Assembly: GCA_031551515.1 (NCBI GenBank)
Contig: JAVBNL010000032.1
Coordinates: 44,637-108,636 of the forward strand
Reading direction: 5' to 3'
DNA: 64,000 nucleotides
Source: FLUQ01 sp031551515
GTDB lineage: Bacteria > Desulfobacterota > Desulfovibrionia > Desulfovibrionales > Desulfovibrionaceae
The notes beneath the pieces were generated by a model. The model was not told the origin of the DNA and did not search any database. It saw only the letters and a program-made list of their open reading frames with translations. Positions 43,537 through 50,887 of the stretch are shown here, one piece after another. How positions within the stretch are numbered: the stretch's first letter is position 1; every line of letters begins with the position of its first letter. Both the position numbers and the translations under genes were made by a program.

Positions 43537-44523
43537 ATGTCCGACACCGAACGATATTGCCCACTGGCAACTGCCGGGCCTTTCAAGGCCTGCTTCGTGG
43601 GCGCGGATGATGCGGTCAAAAATATGCTGTTGCAAGTTTGGGGCAGGGACGCTGCGGAATGGTCTTTTTTCAGCACCGGCCGCGATGCGGCCGGTACCTT
43701 GCTGACCTCGCCACCGGACCTTTTGGTTTGCTGTGCGACCTTGCCGGATATGTCGGGGCTTGAGGTCGCCCGGCTGCTGAAGGGCGAGAACGTTTATTCT
43801 CAGGTTCCCGTCATCCTCTGCTTTACGGAAGAAGAGGCCGCCAAGGACCATAACTGGGCGGATATGGAAGCCGACGACTTCTTCGTCGTGCCTTGTCCTC
43901 TTGACCTTTTGCGGGCGCGTCTGGATATGGCCCGCAACAGGGCGGCGCGCACCCTGGACGCCAACCCCCTGACGCGTCTGCCGGGCAATACGTCGATCAT
44001 CCGGCACACGCAGGGGCTGATCGACCAGTGCCGTGATTTCGCCCTGGCCTATTGCGATCTCGACTTCTTCAAACCCTTCAACGATAAATACGGTTTTTCC
44101 CGTGGGGACGAAGTCTTGATGATGGCTTCGCGTATTGTGCTCAACACGGTGCATTCTTTGAACCTGCCTTTTTCGTTCGTCGGGCATGTGGGCGGCGACG
44201 ATTTCGTTTTCATCGTTCCCGTCGAAGCCGCCGAAGGCGCCTGCAAGAAAGTGATAGCGGCGTTCGACGGCATCGTTCCGAATTTTTATGACGAAGAAGA
44301 CCGCCAGCGCGGCGGCATCGTCTCCACAGACAGGCAGGGCGTGCTGCGGGCTTTTCCGCTGATGGCCATCTCCATTGCCGTGGTGTTTAACCGGGAAGGC
44401 AGCATCAGCCACTACGGCGAAGCTTCCCATCTGGCTATGAGCCTGAAGAAAGTGGCCAAGGAAAATCCTTTGAGCAGCTATGTGCTCGACCGGCGGCGGC
44501 CGGTGGTGAAAACCTGCAAGTAA
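43537..44523 (+). CDS. Response-regulator-like GGDEF protein, probably degenerate
   Basis: 328 residues. The receiver part (about 15-135) has the LPDMSG block, but the residue in the phospho-acceptor position is Cys66 (PDLLVCCATLPD, where relatives read LLD), and the expected Lys of the KP motif is Val. The C-terminal domain has GGDDF at 219-223 where GGDEF/GGEEF is usual, and no I-site RxxD before it. Probably a pseudo-receiver joined to a doubtful cyclase or a c-di-GMP/GTP sensor. Starts four bases after the HDOD stop. Confidence 0.8.
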   Translation: MSDTERYCPLATAGPFKACFVGADDAVKNMLLQVWGRDAAEWSFFSTGRDAAGTLLTSPPDLLVCCATLPDMSGLEVARLLKGENVYSQVPVILCFTEEEAAKDHNWADMEADDFFVVPCPLDLLRARLDMARNRAARTLDANPLTRLPGNTSIIRHTQGLIDQCRDFALAYCDLDFFKPFNDKYGFSRGDEVLMMASRIVLNTVHSLNLPFSFVGHVGGDDFVFIVPVEAAEGACKKVIAAFDGIVPNFYDEEDRQRGGIVSTDRQGVLRAFPLMAISIAVVFNREGSISHYGEASHLAMSLKKVAKENPLSSYVLDRRRPVVKTCK

Positions 44524-44536
44524 TAAACAGCTGCGT

Positions 44537-46903
44537 ATGGATTGGAGAGAAACGCGCACAGCCGCCGGAAAAGACGGGCGCATAGGACCAGGCCGTGCCT
44601 TCTGGCTGGGCTGCGTCATCACTGCTTGTGCCGCGTTTTTGATACCGCTGGGCGTGCGCGCGCTTGAAATTCCCATCTGGAACAACCCCGCTTTCAAACT
44701 CGGAAACGAGTACCTTTTGGCCACTCAAGACGCGTATCATTGGATAGCCGGGGCCGAAGGATTTGAATTCGGCGCGGGGCATCCCATGTCCGTGTTGATC
44801 CGCTCTGTCTCTTTGCTTTCGGGCATGGCGCCCGCCAACGTCGGATTCTGGCTGCCTCTTTTTTTCGGCAGCCTGCTTTCCGTCGGTGTTTTTGTCTGGG
44901 CTGCGGCGTTGGGCTTTCCTTGCGCCGGGATGATCGCAGGGGCGCTGGCCTCTTTGTCGCCGGGCTTTCTGGCGCGTACCCTGCTGGGGTATTGCGATAC
45001 CGATTTGGTTATTTTGCTGTTCGGCCTGCTGCTCGGTTTCGTGCCCATGCTCTGGCTGCGGCGCTGGCTGACGCCGCCGGCGGCCTGGGCCATGGAAGTG
45101 TTCGCCGCGCTGCATGAAGCGCGGTCGCGCGCGGGCGGCAACACGCTTCAAAGCGCCTTGGCTTTGCTGCGCATGCGGCTGGCAGCCGTTCCCTCGGCCC
45201 GGCGGCATGTGGCTTTGTTTTCGCTTTCTCCCGCATGGCTGTGCGCTTTGATCCTGTCCGGGCTGTGGGGATATTCCACACAGAGCTGGCATTCGTATTT
45301 CCCGTATGCGGTTCGGTTTTCCGCGTTGCTTCTGCCGCTGCTTATTGTGGCGTTCGGCCCCAAAGGCGGGAAGAGACTGCTCTTTGCCGGAGCGCTTTGC
45401 CATTTGCTGCCGCTGCTTTTGGGGCTTATCGGCGTCTTGGCGGCTTGCCTGCTGGCGTTCGCGCAGGTTGTGTTCATCCGGACGGATATCGCTGTCGGCG
45501 TGCGGGATGCGCGAACAGCTGCCTTGCGCCGCCGCTTCGCGGCATACGGCGCTTGTTGCCGCGCTTTGCTGCGTACGAAAGTTTTGGTCGTGCTGTGGCT
45601 GGCGGTGGCGGCCTGCCTGGTGGATACGGCCGTGTGGGCGACCTTGGCGCGCTCTGTCGGTTCGTATGTGAAAACAACCGGAGAAGTCGCGGGGTCTTCA
45701 GCCGACGCCGCCGATCCTTTGGTGTATCCTGCCGTGTCGCAATCCATCAGCGAAGTGCAAAACTTGAGCTTCGGCGAATTTTTGCAGTACTTTCACCGCG
45801 TCTCGCTATTTGCCGTGGCGGGGATTGCCGGGTTCGGCTGCCTGCTGCTTTTTTATCCGCAAACGGCGTACCTTGCGCTTATGCTGGCGGTGGGCTTTTC
45901 CAGCTTGAAGCTGGGAGGGCGCATGGCCATGTTCGCATCCCCGGTTCTGGCGTTGGGGGTTTGCGTTAGCGTGGCTCAAATGCTGTCCGCTTTTTTCGGG
46001 CCGGGTGTGCCTGGTCGGATTGCCGCTGTAGCGCGGTTTTTTCAGTTTGAAAACCCTTTCGTTCCTGTTCGCTGGATTTTTTGTTTCTGCCTGACCATCG
46101 GGCTCGTATGGCCGGCTGCTGGCATGATTCCCGAGATCAGCAGCGGCCCGATCATCAGCCGTGATCAGGCCAGGGCGCTGGCCTTTCTGCGAAATAACTC
46201 TCCGAAGGACAGCGTTATTTGGGACTGGTGGGACTGGGGATACGCCGCGCACCACTTCGCGCAACGTAAAACCATAGCAGACGGGGCGCGGCACGGCGGC
46301 CCTTCGCTGTATTTGCCCGCAGCGGTGTACACGACGAATGATCCGCATTTTGCCCGGCAGCTGATGGCCTATACCTCAGAACACGGCGGTGAGGCTGGCG
46401 ACGGCTTTGACCATCTTTCAGGAAGCGGTATGGCCGAGCGTCTGGCAGATCTGGATTCGGGAAAAATCGCTCCCGCCGCTAAAAGCAAACAGTACCTTGT
46501 CGTCAGCACCGATCTGATAACGCTGGGTTTTTGGATCAGCACTTACGGCACGTGGGATTTTAAGCGCAAAGAGAGCAAAGGGTATTTTATCACCAGCATT
46601 CCTCAGGCGGTGCAGTATGCGCTGGATACAGGAGTGGTGCTGATAAAGGGGCAAGAACCAAGCTATGCCGCAAGCATAGACGTGTTCAGCGCGAACGACC
46701 TGAAACGCCAAAGTTATTACCGGGGAACGGACGCCCGTTTCGTGTTCAACACCATGACCGGCGACAAGTTCCTGATGCGCAACGACTTGTATAACACCCT
46801 GATGTATCAGCTTTTGGTGTCAAAGCCCGATGACACGCGCTTCAATCCGTACTTCAAGCTGGTTTACGACACGGCGCAGGTCAAAATTTATGAAATGCTG
46901 TGA
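44537..46903 (+). CDS. STT3/PglB-family oligosaccharyltransferase
   Basis: 788 residues, about twelve hydrophobic segments then a periplasmic domain. All STT3 landmarks are seen: Asp65 in the first loop (TQDAYHW), D-x-D at 154-156 (GYCDTD), SISE at 403-406 in external loop 5, and WWDWG at 564-568 where the eukaryotic and Campylobacter enzymes have WWDYG. It should transfer a lipid-linked oligosaccharide to Asn in N-x-S/T sequons on the periplasmic side. Starts 13 bases after the GGDEF gene. No flippase or glycan-assembly cluster lies beside it. Family is secure; the exact sequon is not readable. Confidence 0.92.
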   Translation: MDWRETRTAAGKDGRIGPGRAFWLGCVITACAAFLIPLGVRALEIPIWNNPAFKLGNEYLLATQDAYHWIAGAEGFEFGAGHPMSVLIRSVSLLSGMAPANVGFWLPLFFGSLLSVGVFVWAAALGFPCAGMIAGALASLSPGFLARTLLGYCDTDLVILLFGLLLGFVPMLWLRRWLTPPAAWAMEVFAALHEARSRAGGNTLQSALALLRMRLAAVPSARRHVALFSLSPAWLCALILSGLWGYSTQSWHSYFPYAVRFSALLLPLLIVAFGPKGGKRLLFAGALCHLLPLLLGLIGVLAACLLAFAQVVFIRTDIAVGVRDARTAALRRRFAAYGACCRALLRTKVLVVLWLAVAACLVDTAVWATLARSVGSYVKTTGEVAGSSADAADPLVYPAVSQSISEVQNLSFGEFLQYFHRVSLFAVAGIAGFGCLLLFYPQTAYLALMLAVGFSSLKLGGRMAMFASPVLALGVCVSVAQMLSAFFGPGVPGRIAAVARFFQFENPFVPVRWIFCFCLTIGLVWPAAGMIPEISSGPIISRDQARALAFLRNNSPKDSVIWDWWDWGYAAHHFAQRKTIADGARHGGPSLYLPAAVYTTNDPHFARQLMAYTSEHGGEAGDGFDHLSGSGMAERLADLDSGKIAPAAKSKQYLVVSTDLITLGFWISTYGTWDFKRKESKGYFITSIPQAVQYALDTGVVLIKGQEPSYAASIDVFSANDLKRQSYYRGTDARFVFNTMTGDKFLMRNDLYNTLMYQLLVSKPDDTRFNPYFKLVYDTAQVKIYEML

Positions 46904-46910
46904 GGGAGCT

Positions 46911-47291
46911 ATGAAAGTCCGCGCGGGTATTTTTCTTTTACTGTGGTTACTGCTTTTGCCGGCGGGCTTTGCCCGCGCGCAGGCGGTGGACATGTTTCCC
47001 GGCACCTTGGCGGTGTATCAGGGGCGGCCGGTGCTGATTCGCTGCGATCTTGTAAAAAACGCCTATGTGCTGATGGATGTTGCGGGAAAAAGTGATGCTT
47101 ACCTGAAATTGATCGGCGAATTGGGCGCCGGTTTGCAAAAGCCGGTGGAAGCCAGGGTTTTCGCTTCGTATCGTAGTGTTGACGGGCTTAATGTTCTGGT
47201 CGTGGACCGCATTGAAAACATCACGCCGAACAGTTCATGTCATCTTTTTCCGCCCGCGGAACCGCTCAATATTAAAGCGGCGGGGCAGTAG
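46911..47291 (+). CDS. Small secreted protein cotranscribed with STT3
   Basis: 126 residues. Signal peptide (hydrophobic core to about residue 20, AxA near 24). The mature part is mostly beta-like, ends in ENITPNSSC and contains one N-x-T sequon (NIT). I know no family. ATG 46911 has GAGGGAG three bases upstream and follows the STT3 stop by seven bases, so the two genes are almost surely cotranscribed. A role linked to glycosylation, or as a substrate, is possible. Confidence 0.65.
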   Translation: MKVRAGIFLLLWLLLLPAGFARAQAVDMFPGTLAVYQGRPVLIRCDLVKNAYVLMDVAGKSDAYLKLIGELGAGLQKPVEARVFASYRSVDGLNVLVVDRIENITPNSSCHLFPPAEPLNIKAAGQ

Positions 47292-47293
47292 CG

Positions 47294-47761
47294 TTAACCA
47301 TGATGATAGGGGCTGCCGCGCAGGATCATGTCCGCGCGGTAGATCTGCTCAAGCAGCATGACATAGGCCAGCTCGTGCGGAAACGTCATGGGGCCGAAGC
47401 TGAGTATTTTGACTGAACGGTCCCGTACGCTTTGCGCCAGGCCGTATGCGCCGCCCACAATAAAGCAGGGCCTGCGGCTTTGGTCCAGCGTTTTGCGTAT
47501 AAAGTGCGCAAAGGCTTCAGAAGTCATTGTCTCGCCGCCTTCATCCAGGCTGACAGCCATATCTGCAGGTTGCAAAGCCCGCAATATGCGCTCACCCTCA
47601 ATACGCATGCGTTCAACGGGGCCCAGTGATGCGCCGCCGTCTTTGACCACGATTTCATCAAAGGCGAAAGAGCGGCGCAGGCGCCCGGCATAGGCCTCCG
47701 CGGCCTCCCGCCAATAGGCGGTGCGGGGTTTGCCCACGATAATGCACTGTATGCGTTGCAT
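47294..47761 (-). CDS. rlmH: 23S rRNA pseudouridine-1915 N3-methyltransferase
   Basis: 155 residues, SPOUT methyltransferase. FIVGGAYGL is the SAM-binding knot and the terminal GSPYHHG is the RlmH signature. Methylates pseudouridine 1915 in helix 69 of 23S rRNA. Convergent with the small secreted-protein gene, with only two bases between stops. Confidence 0.95.
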   Translation of the reverse strand: MQRIQCIIVGKPRTAYWREAAEAYAGRLRRSFAFDEIVVKDGGASLGPVERMRIEGERILRALQPADMAVSLDEGGETMTSEAFAHFIRKTLDQSRRPCFIVGGAYGLAQSVRDRSVKILSFGPMTFPHELAYVMLLEQIYRADMILRGSPYHHG

Positions 47762-47903
47762 GGCGGTTTCGTACCGGTTAGCGGCCGTGAGAGCAAGCGG
47801 CTTTTTATCAGAACCGCCTCTTTCTCTTGACCTTATGGCGGGAAGAGATGATTATAAGCAGAGAGATACGGCTGTCGCGTGCGTTGCGAAAGGAGGTGCG
47901 GCC

Positions 47904-48554
47904 ATGTCTTTTCCGATTCTTGATCTGGATGCGGCCTGCGTCGCATTGCGCGGCGGTTCTGTCGTCATCTATCCCACGGAAACGTTCTACGGCCTGGGTT
48001 GCGATGCATTGAACCCCGACGCCGTCGGCGCTGTGTATGCGGTTAAACGCCGCCCTTACGGCCTGCCTTTGCCCGTGGTTATCGGCGAGAAAGGCCAAGT
48101 CGAGCGGGTGGCCGCGCATATTTATCCGGCGGCTGAGCGGTTGATGGAGCGCTTTTGGCCCGGGCCTCTTTCCATCATTTTACCCGCCTCGCCGGAAGTG
48201 CCGGATCTGTTGACCGCCAACACCGGCCGCATTGCCGTGCGCCTTTCGTCCCATGCCGGCGCGGCCGAGTTGTGCCGCTGTTCCGGCTTCGTGCTGACGG
48301 CTTCGTCCGCCAATATCAGCGGCCGTTCACCGGTGATGCTGAAAGAAGAGCTGGACCCCGAACTGGCGCCGGGCGTGGCCGGGCTGTACGATATCCCGCC
48401 CCGCCCGTTGGGCGGCGACCCCTCGACCATTGTCGACGTGCTGCCGGGCGGCGAGGCCGGTGACGGCGTTCTGCGCGTGCTGCGCGAAGGCACCGTCAGT
48501 ATTGAAGCCCTGCGGGAAGCGGGGTTCGAGACGGTGAATGCCCCTCTGCCGTAA
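47904..48554 (+). CDS. tsaC: L-threonylcarbamoyladenylate synthase (TsaC/Sua5 short form)
   Basis: 216 residues. Makes threonylcarbamoyl-AMP for the t6A modification of ANN-decoding tRNAs. YPTETFYGLG, KRRPYGLPLP, TANTGRIAVR and DPSTIVD are present. I choose ATG 47904, which has a strong AAGGAGG eight bases upstream; in-frame codons extend to 47721 with no support. Convergent with the deacetylase gene (seven-base gap). A weak promoter-like pair TTGACC/GATTAT with 17-base spacing lies at 47827-47855. Confidence 0.95.
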   Translation: MSFPILDLDAACVALRGGSVVIYPTETFYGLGCDALNPDAVGAVYAVKRRPYGLPLPVVIGEKGQVERVAAHIYPAAERLMERFWPGPLSIILPASPEVPDLLTANTGRIAVRLSSHAGAAELCRCSGFVLTASSANISGRSPVMLKEELDPELAPGVAGLYDIPPRPLGGDPSTIVDVLPGGEAGDGVLRVLREGTVSIEALREAGFETVNAPLP

Positions 48555-48561
48555 TTAAACG

Positions 48562-49677
48562 TTATAGCTGCAATCTTGCGTACAGGCCGGCGATGAGCGG
48601 CCGGGAATATATCCACAACCGGCTCAAAAGCCAGGAAGGTTCTTTGTCTTTGGCCTTGAAACGGCATACGGCCAGGGGGGAGCGGGGCGGGTTCGCGCCG
48701 CCCTTTGTGGTGATGAACACCGTGAATCCGGCCTCTTGCCCCAATTGCAGGGCCAGGGGGCTGTATGCCCCCCAGGGCCAGCACAACGTGCTGACCGGGT
48801 GCCCCAGTTCTTTTTCCAGCAGCGTTTTGCCTATCGTGATTTCCGCCCGCATGCGCGCCGCCATTTCTTCGTCGGTTTCCATACGGCCAAGATCGGGCCC
48901 GGCGGATTGCACCAGCTTTTTCAGCGTCTCCACATGGGCCGGGTCGGCGGCAAAAGCAAACGCTTCGCTGTCGTTTTGCGGCACCAGAGCCTTGATGCGT
49001 TCCATCAGGCCGGGGTCGGGCACAAAGGCTCTGTTGGCTAGTCCCGCTCCCTGGGTGAATTTGGGTTGCCCCCAAAATGCGTCGGCCGTGCGGTCAAAGG
49101 TGCGGCCTCGCTTGCCTGGCAGCAGAAAGTTGGTGAACGAACCGTTGGTAAAGACGCTCTGGTGGCTGAAGGAATGGGCGGCAACGTCGATGGCGCCGCT
49201 TTCTTCCATGTGCCGGGCTTCACGCCAGTTGAAAAAGAGGTCGTGCCGCACCGTGTATCCGTCAGAGTGTTCCACAAACGGCTGGTCCACGCGGGGCAGG
49301 TTTCCTTCCGTCAGTCCGTTTTGCCCGAGATCGGCCGAAGTGGGGCGCAGGGTATCCCCTTGTTCTATTTTGCTCGTCACAGCGAAAATCACGCCCTTGT
49401 GCCCATACTCGCGCAAGATGGGCCAGGCATGCACGTAGTTGTCGAGATACCCGTCGTCAAAAGTGATCAGGCAGCTTTTCGCGGGCAGGGGGGCGCCGTG
49501 AAGAAAATAGGCTTCGGCTTCCGCCAGACCGATGCCGCGCCAGCCGGCGTCGCGCATGGCCGCGCAGTGCCGGGCGAAAAGTTCGGGCGAAACGGCGATG
49601 GAATTGGCGTGGCGGCTGATGTAGTGATACATCAGAACCGGCAAACTTTGTGCGTGGGGCGTCTTGACTGTGGACAT
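48562..49677 (-). CDS. Polysaccharide deacetylase (NodB/PgaB-like)
   Basis: 371 residues. Motif 1 TFDDGY and motif 2 (AHSFSHQ) give the metal-binding Asp and His residues; CWPWGAYSP lies in the C-terminal part. Such enzymes remove N-acetyl groups from polysaccharides or peptidoglycan. No signal peptide or membrane segment is obvious, so it may act inside or be anchored by other means. An insertion of about 90 residues separates motif 1 and motif 2. Confidence 0.85.
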   Translation of the reverse strand: MSTVKTPHAQSLPVLMYHYISRHANSIAVSPELFARHCAAMRDAGWRGIGLAEAEAYFLHGAPLPAKSCLITFDDGYLDNYVHAWPILREYGHKGVIFAVTSKIEQGDTLRPTSADLGQNGLTEGNLPRVDQPFVEHSDGYTVRHDLFFNWREARHMEESGAIDVAAHSFSHQSVFTNGSFTNFLLPGKRGRTFDRTADAFWGQPKFTQGAGLANRAFVPDPGLMERIKALVPQNDSEAFAFAADPAHVETLKKLVQSAGPDLGRMETDEEMAARMRAEITIGKTLLEKELGHPVSTLCWPWGAYSPLALQLGQEAGFTVFITTKGGANPPRSPLAVCRFKAKDKEPSWLLSRLWIYSRPLIAGLYARLQL

Positions 49678-49787
49678 GGTGAAGTTATCTCTCAGAATAT
49701 ATACAAATTATATTTTCTTCGGCGGATGGCGCGGCAATTTGGCGCATTCGGCGCTGAAGCATGACTCTTGAAGGAGAGCTATACGAG

Positions 49788-50738
49788 ATGGCGGTCGAAT
49801 ACAAGGACTACTACAAACTGCTCGGAGTTTCACGCGGAGCCTCCAAAGATGAGATCGGCAAAGCCTTCAAGAAGCTGGCACGCAAATATCACCCCGATAT
49901 GAACCAGGGGGATAAAACGGCGGAAAGCAAGTTCAAAGACATCAATGAAGCGTACGAAGTATTGAAAGATGATGAAAAGCGCCGTTTATACGACCAGCTC
50001 GGTCCCAACTGGCAAGACGGCCAGCGTTTCAACCATCAGGATTTCGGGCAGACTTACGGCCGTGGCTTCGGCCAGGGCGGTTTTTCGCAAAATTTCAACG
50101 GCTCTTCGTTCAGCGATTTTTTTGAAACGCTGTTCGGGGGCGGGGGCATGCGCGGCGGCGGGGCTTCTTTCGGTCCCGGCCCTTTTGCTTCGTTCAGCCG
50201 TCAGCCCCGCAAGGGCCGCGACGTCGAAGCGTCCGTGCAATTGACGCTTGAAGACGCGTATCACGGGGGCGGAAAATCCATTTCCTTGCAAACCCCCTCG
50301 GGGGTCAGAACGCTGGAAGTGAAAATCCCCGCCGGGGTGAAAAGCGGGGCGCGCATCCGTCTTGCCGGGCAAGGGGAACCCGGCCAGGGGCAGGGCGCGC
50401 AGCCGGGTGACCTGTATCTTGCGGTGACCCTGTTGCCCCATCCCTTGTTCAGTCTGGATGACAATGACGTGATTTACGAGTTGCCCATCGCCCCGTGGGA
50501 GGCGGTGCTTGGCGCCAAGGTGCGTGTGCCGACTCTGGATGGTGAAGTGGACCTGACCGTTCCCCCCGGCAGCGGCAGCCAGCGCAAGTTTCGTTTGCGC
50601 GGCCGGGGCCTGGGCAGCGGCACTTCCAAAGGGGACCAGTTCGTGCGGCTCGCGGTGGCGGTGCCCGCGTCGCTGACCCCGGAAGAAAAAGAATTGTGGA
50701 AAAAATTGCAAGATATTTCGAGCTTTAGTCCAAGATAA
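49788..50738 (+). CDS. cbpA: DnaJ-class co-chaperone (CbpA type)
   Basis: 316 residues. J domain with KYHPDMN (HPD motif), a Gly/Phe-rich linker, then the C-terminal substrate-binding domain; the zinc-finger region of true DnaJ is absent, so CbpA type. ATG 49788 has AAGGAGAG nine bases upstream. clpB follows after a 149-base gap packed with hairpins. No CIRCE or HspR-like site was recognised. Confidence 0.93.
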   Translation: MAVEYKDYYKLLGVSRGASKDEIGKAFKKLARKYHPDMNQGDKTAESKFKDINEAYEVLKDDEKRRLYDQLGPNWQDGQRFNHQDFGQTYGRGFGQGGFSQNFNGSSFSDFFETLFGGGGMRGGGASFGPGPFASFSRQPRKGRDVEASVQLTLEDAYHGGGKSISLQTPSGVRTLEVKIPAGVKSGARIRLAGQGEPGQGQGAQPGDLYLAVTLLPHPLFSLDDNDVIYELPIAPWEAVLGAKVRVPTLDGEVDLTVPPGSGSQRKFRLRGRGLGSGTSKGDQFVRLAVAVPASLTPEEKELWKKLQDISSFSPR

Positions 50739-50747
50739 AGAGTAGTC

Positions 50748-50861
50748 GGGGGACGCTGTCCCCCGGCCCCCTGCCAGGGGGATGATCCCCCTGGACCCGC
50801 ATAATGGGGGGCAAGGGGCCTGAGGCCCCTTGCGGGGTTCCAAAGGGGCAGCGCCCCTTTG
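50748..50861. repeat. Cluster of GC-rich hairpins between the DnaJ-type gene and clpB
   Basis: Four or five inverted repeats sit side by side: GGGGGAC-GCT-GTCCCCC (50748-50764), CCCCCTG-C-CAGGGGG (50767-50781) overlapping CCAGGGGG-N5-CCCCCTGG (50774-50794), GCAAGGGGCC-TGA-GGCCCCTTGC (50811-50833) and CAAAGGGGC-AGC-GCCCCTTTG (50841-50861). No long T-run follows any stem. The pattern resembles dispersed palindromic elements in Desulfovibrio genomes (recalled). It could buffer expression between the two genes or stabilise mRNA ends. Confidence 0.75.
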
Positions 50862-50887
50862 AGATTATACGTAAAAGGAGTCCGCAT

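Noticed and set aside
49678..49787. CIRCE or HspR operator upstream of the DnaJ-type gene
   Set aside because: Neither the CIRCE inverted repeat nor an HspR-type site could be found in this gap or in 50739-50887.
50804..50887. N-terminal extension of ClpB upstream of 50888
   Set aside because: The in-frame stretch is made by the GC-rich hairpins, and the strong ribosome site and family start both favour 50888.
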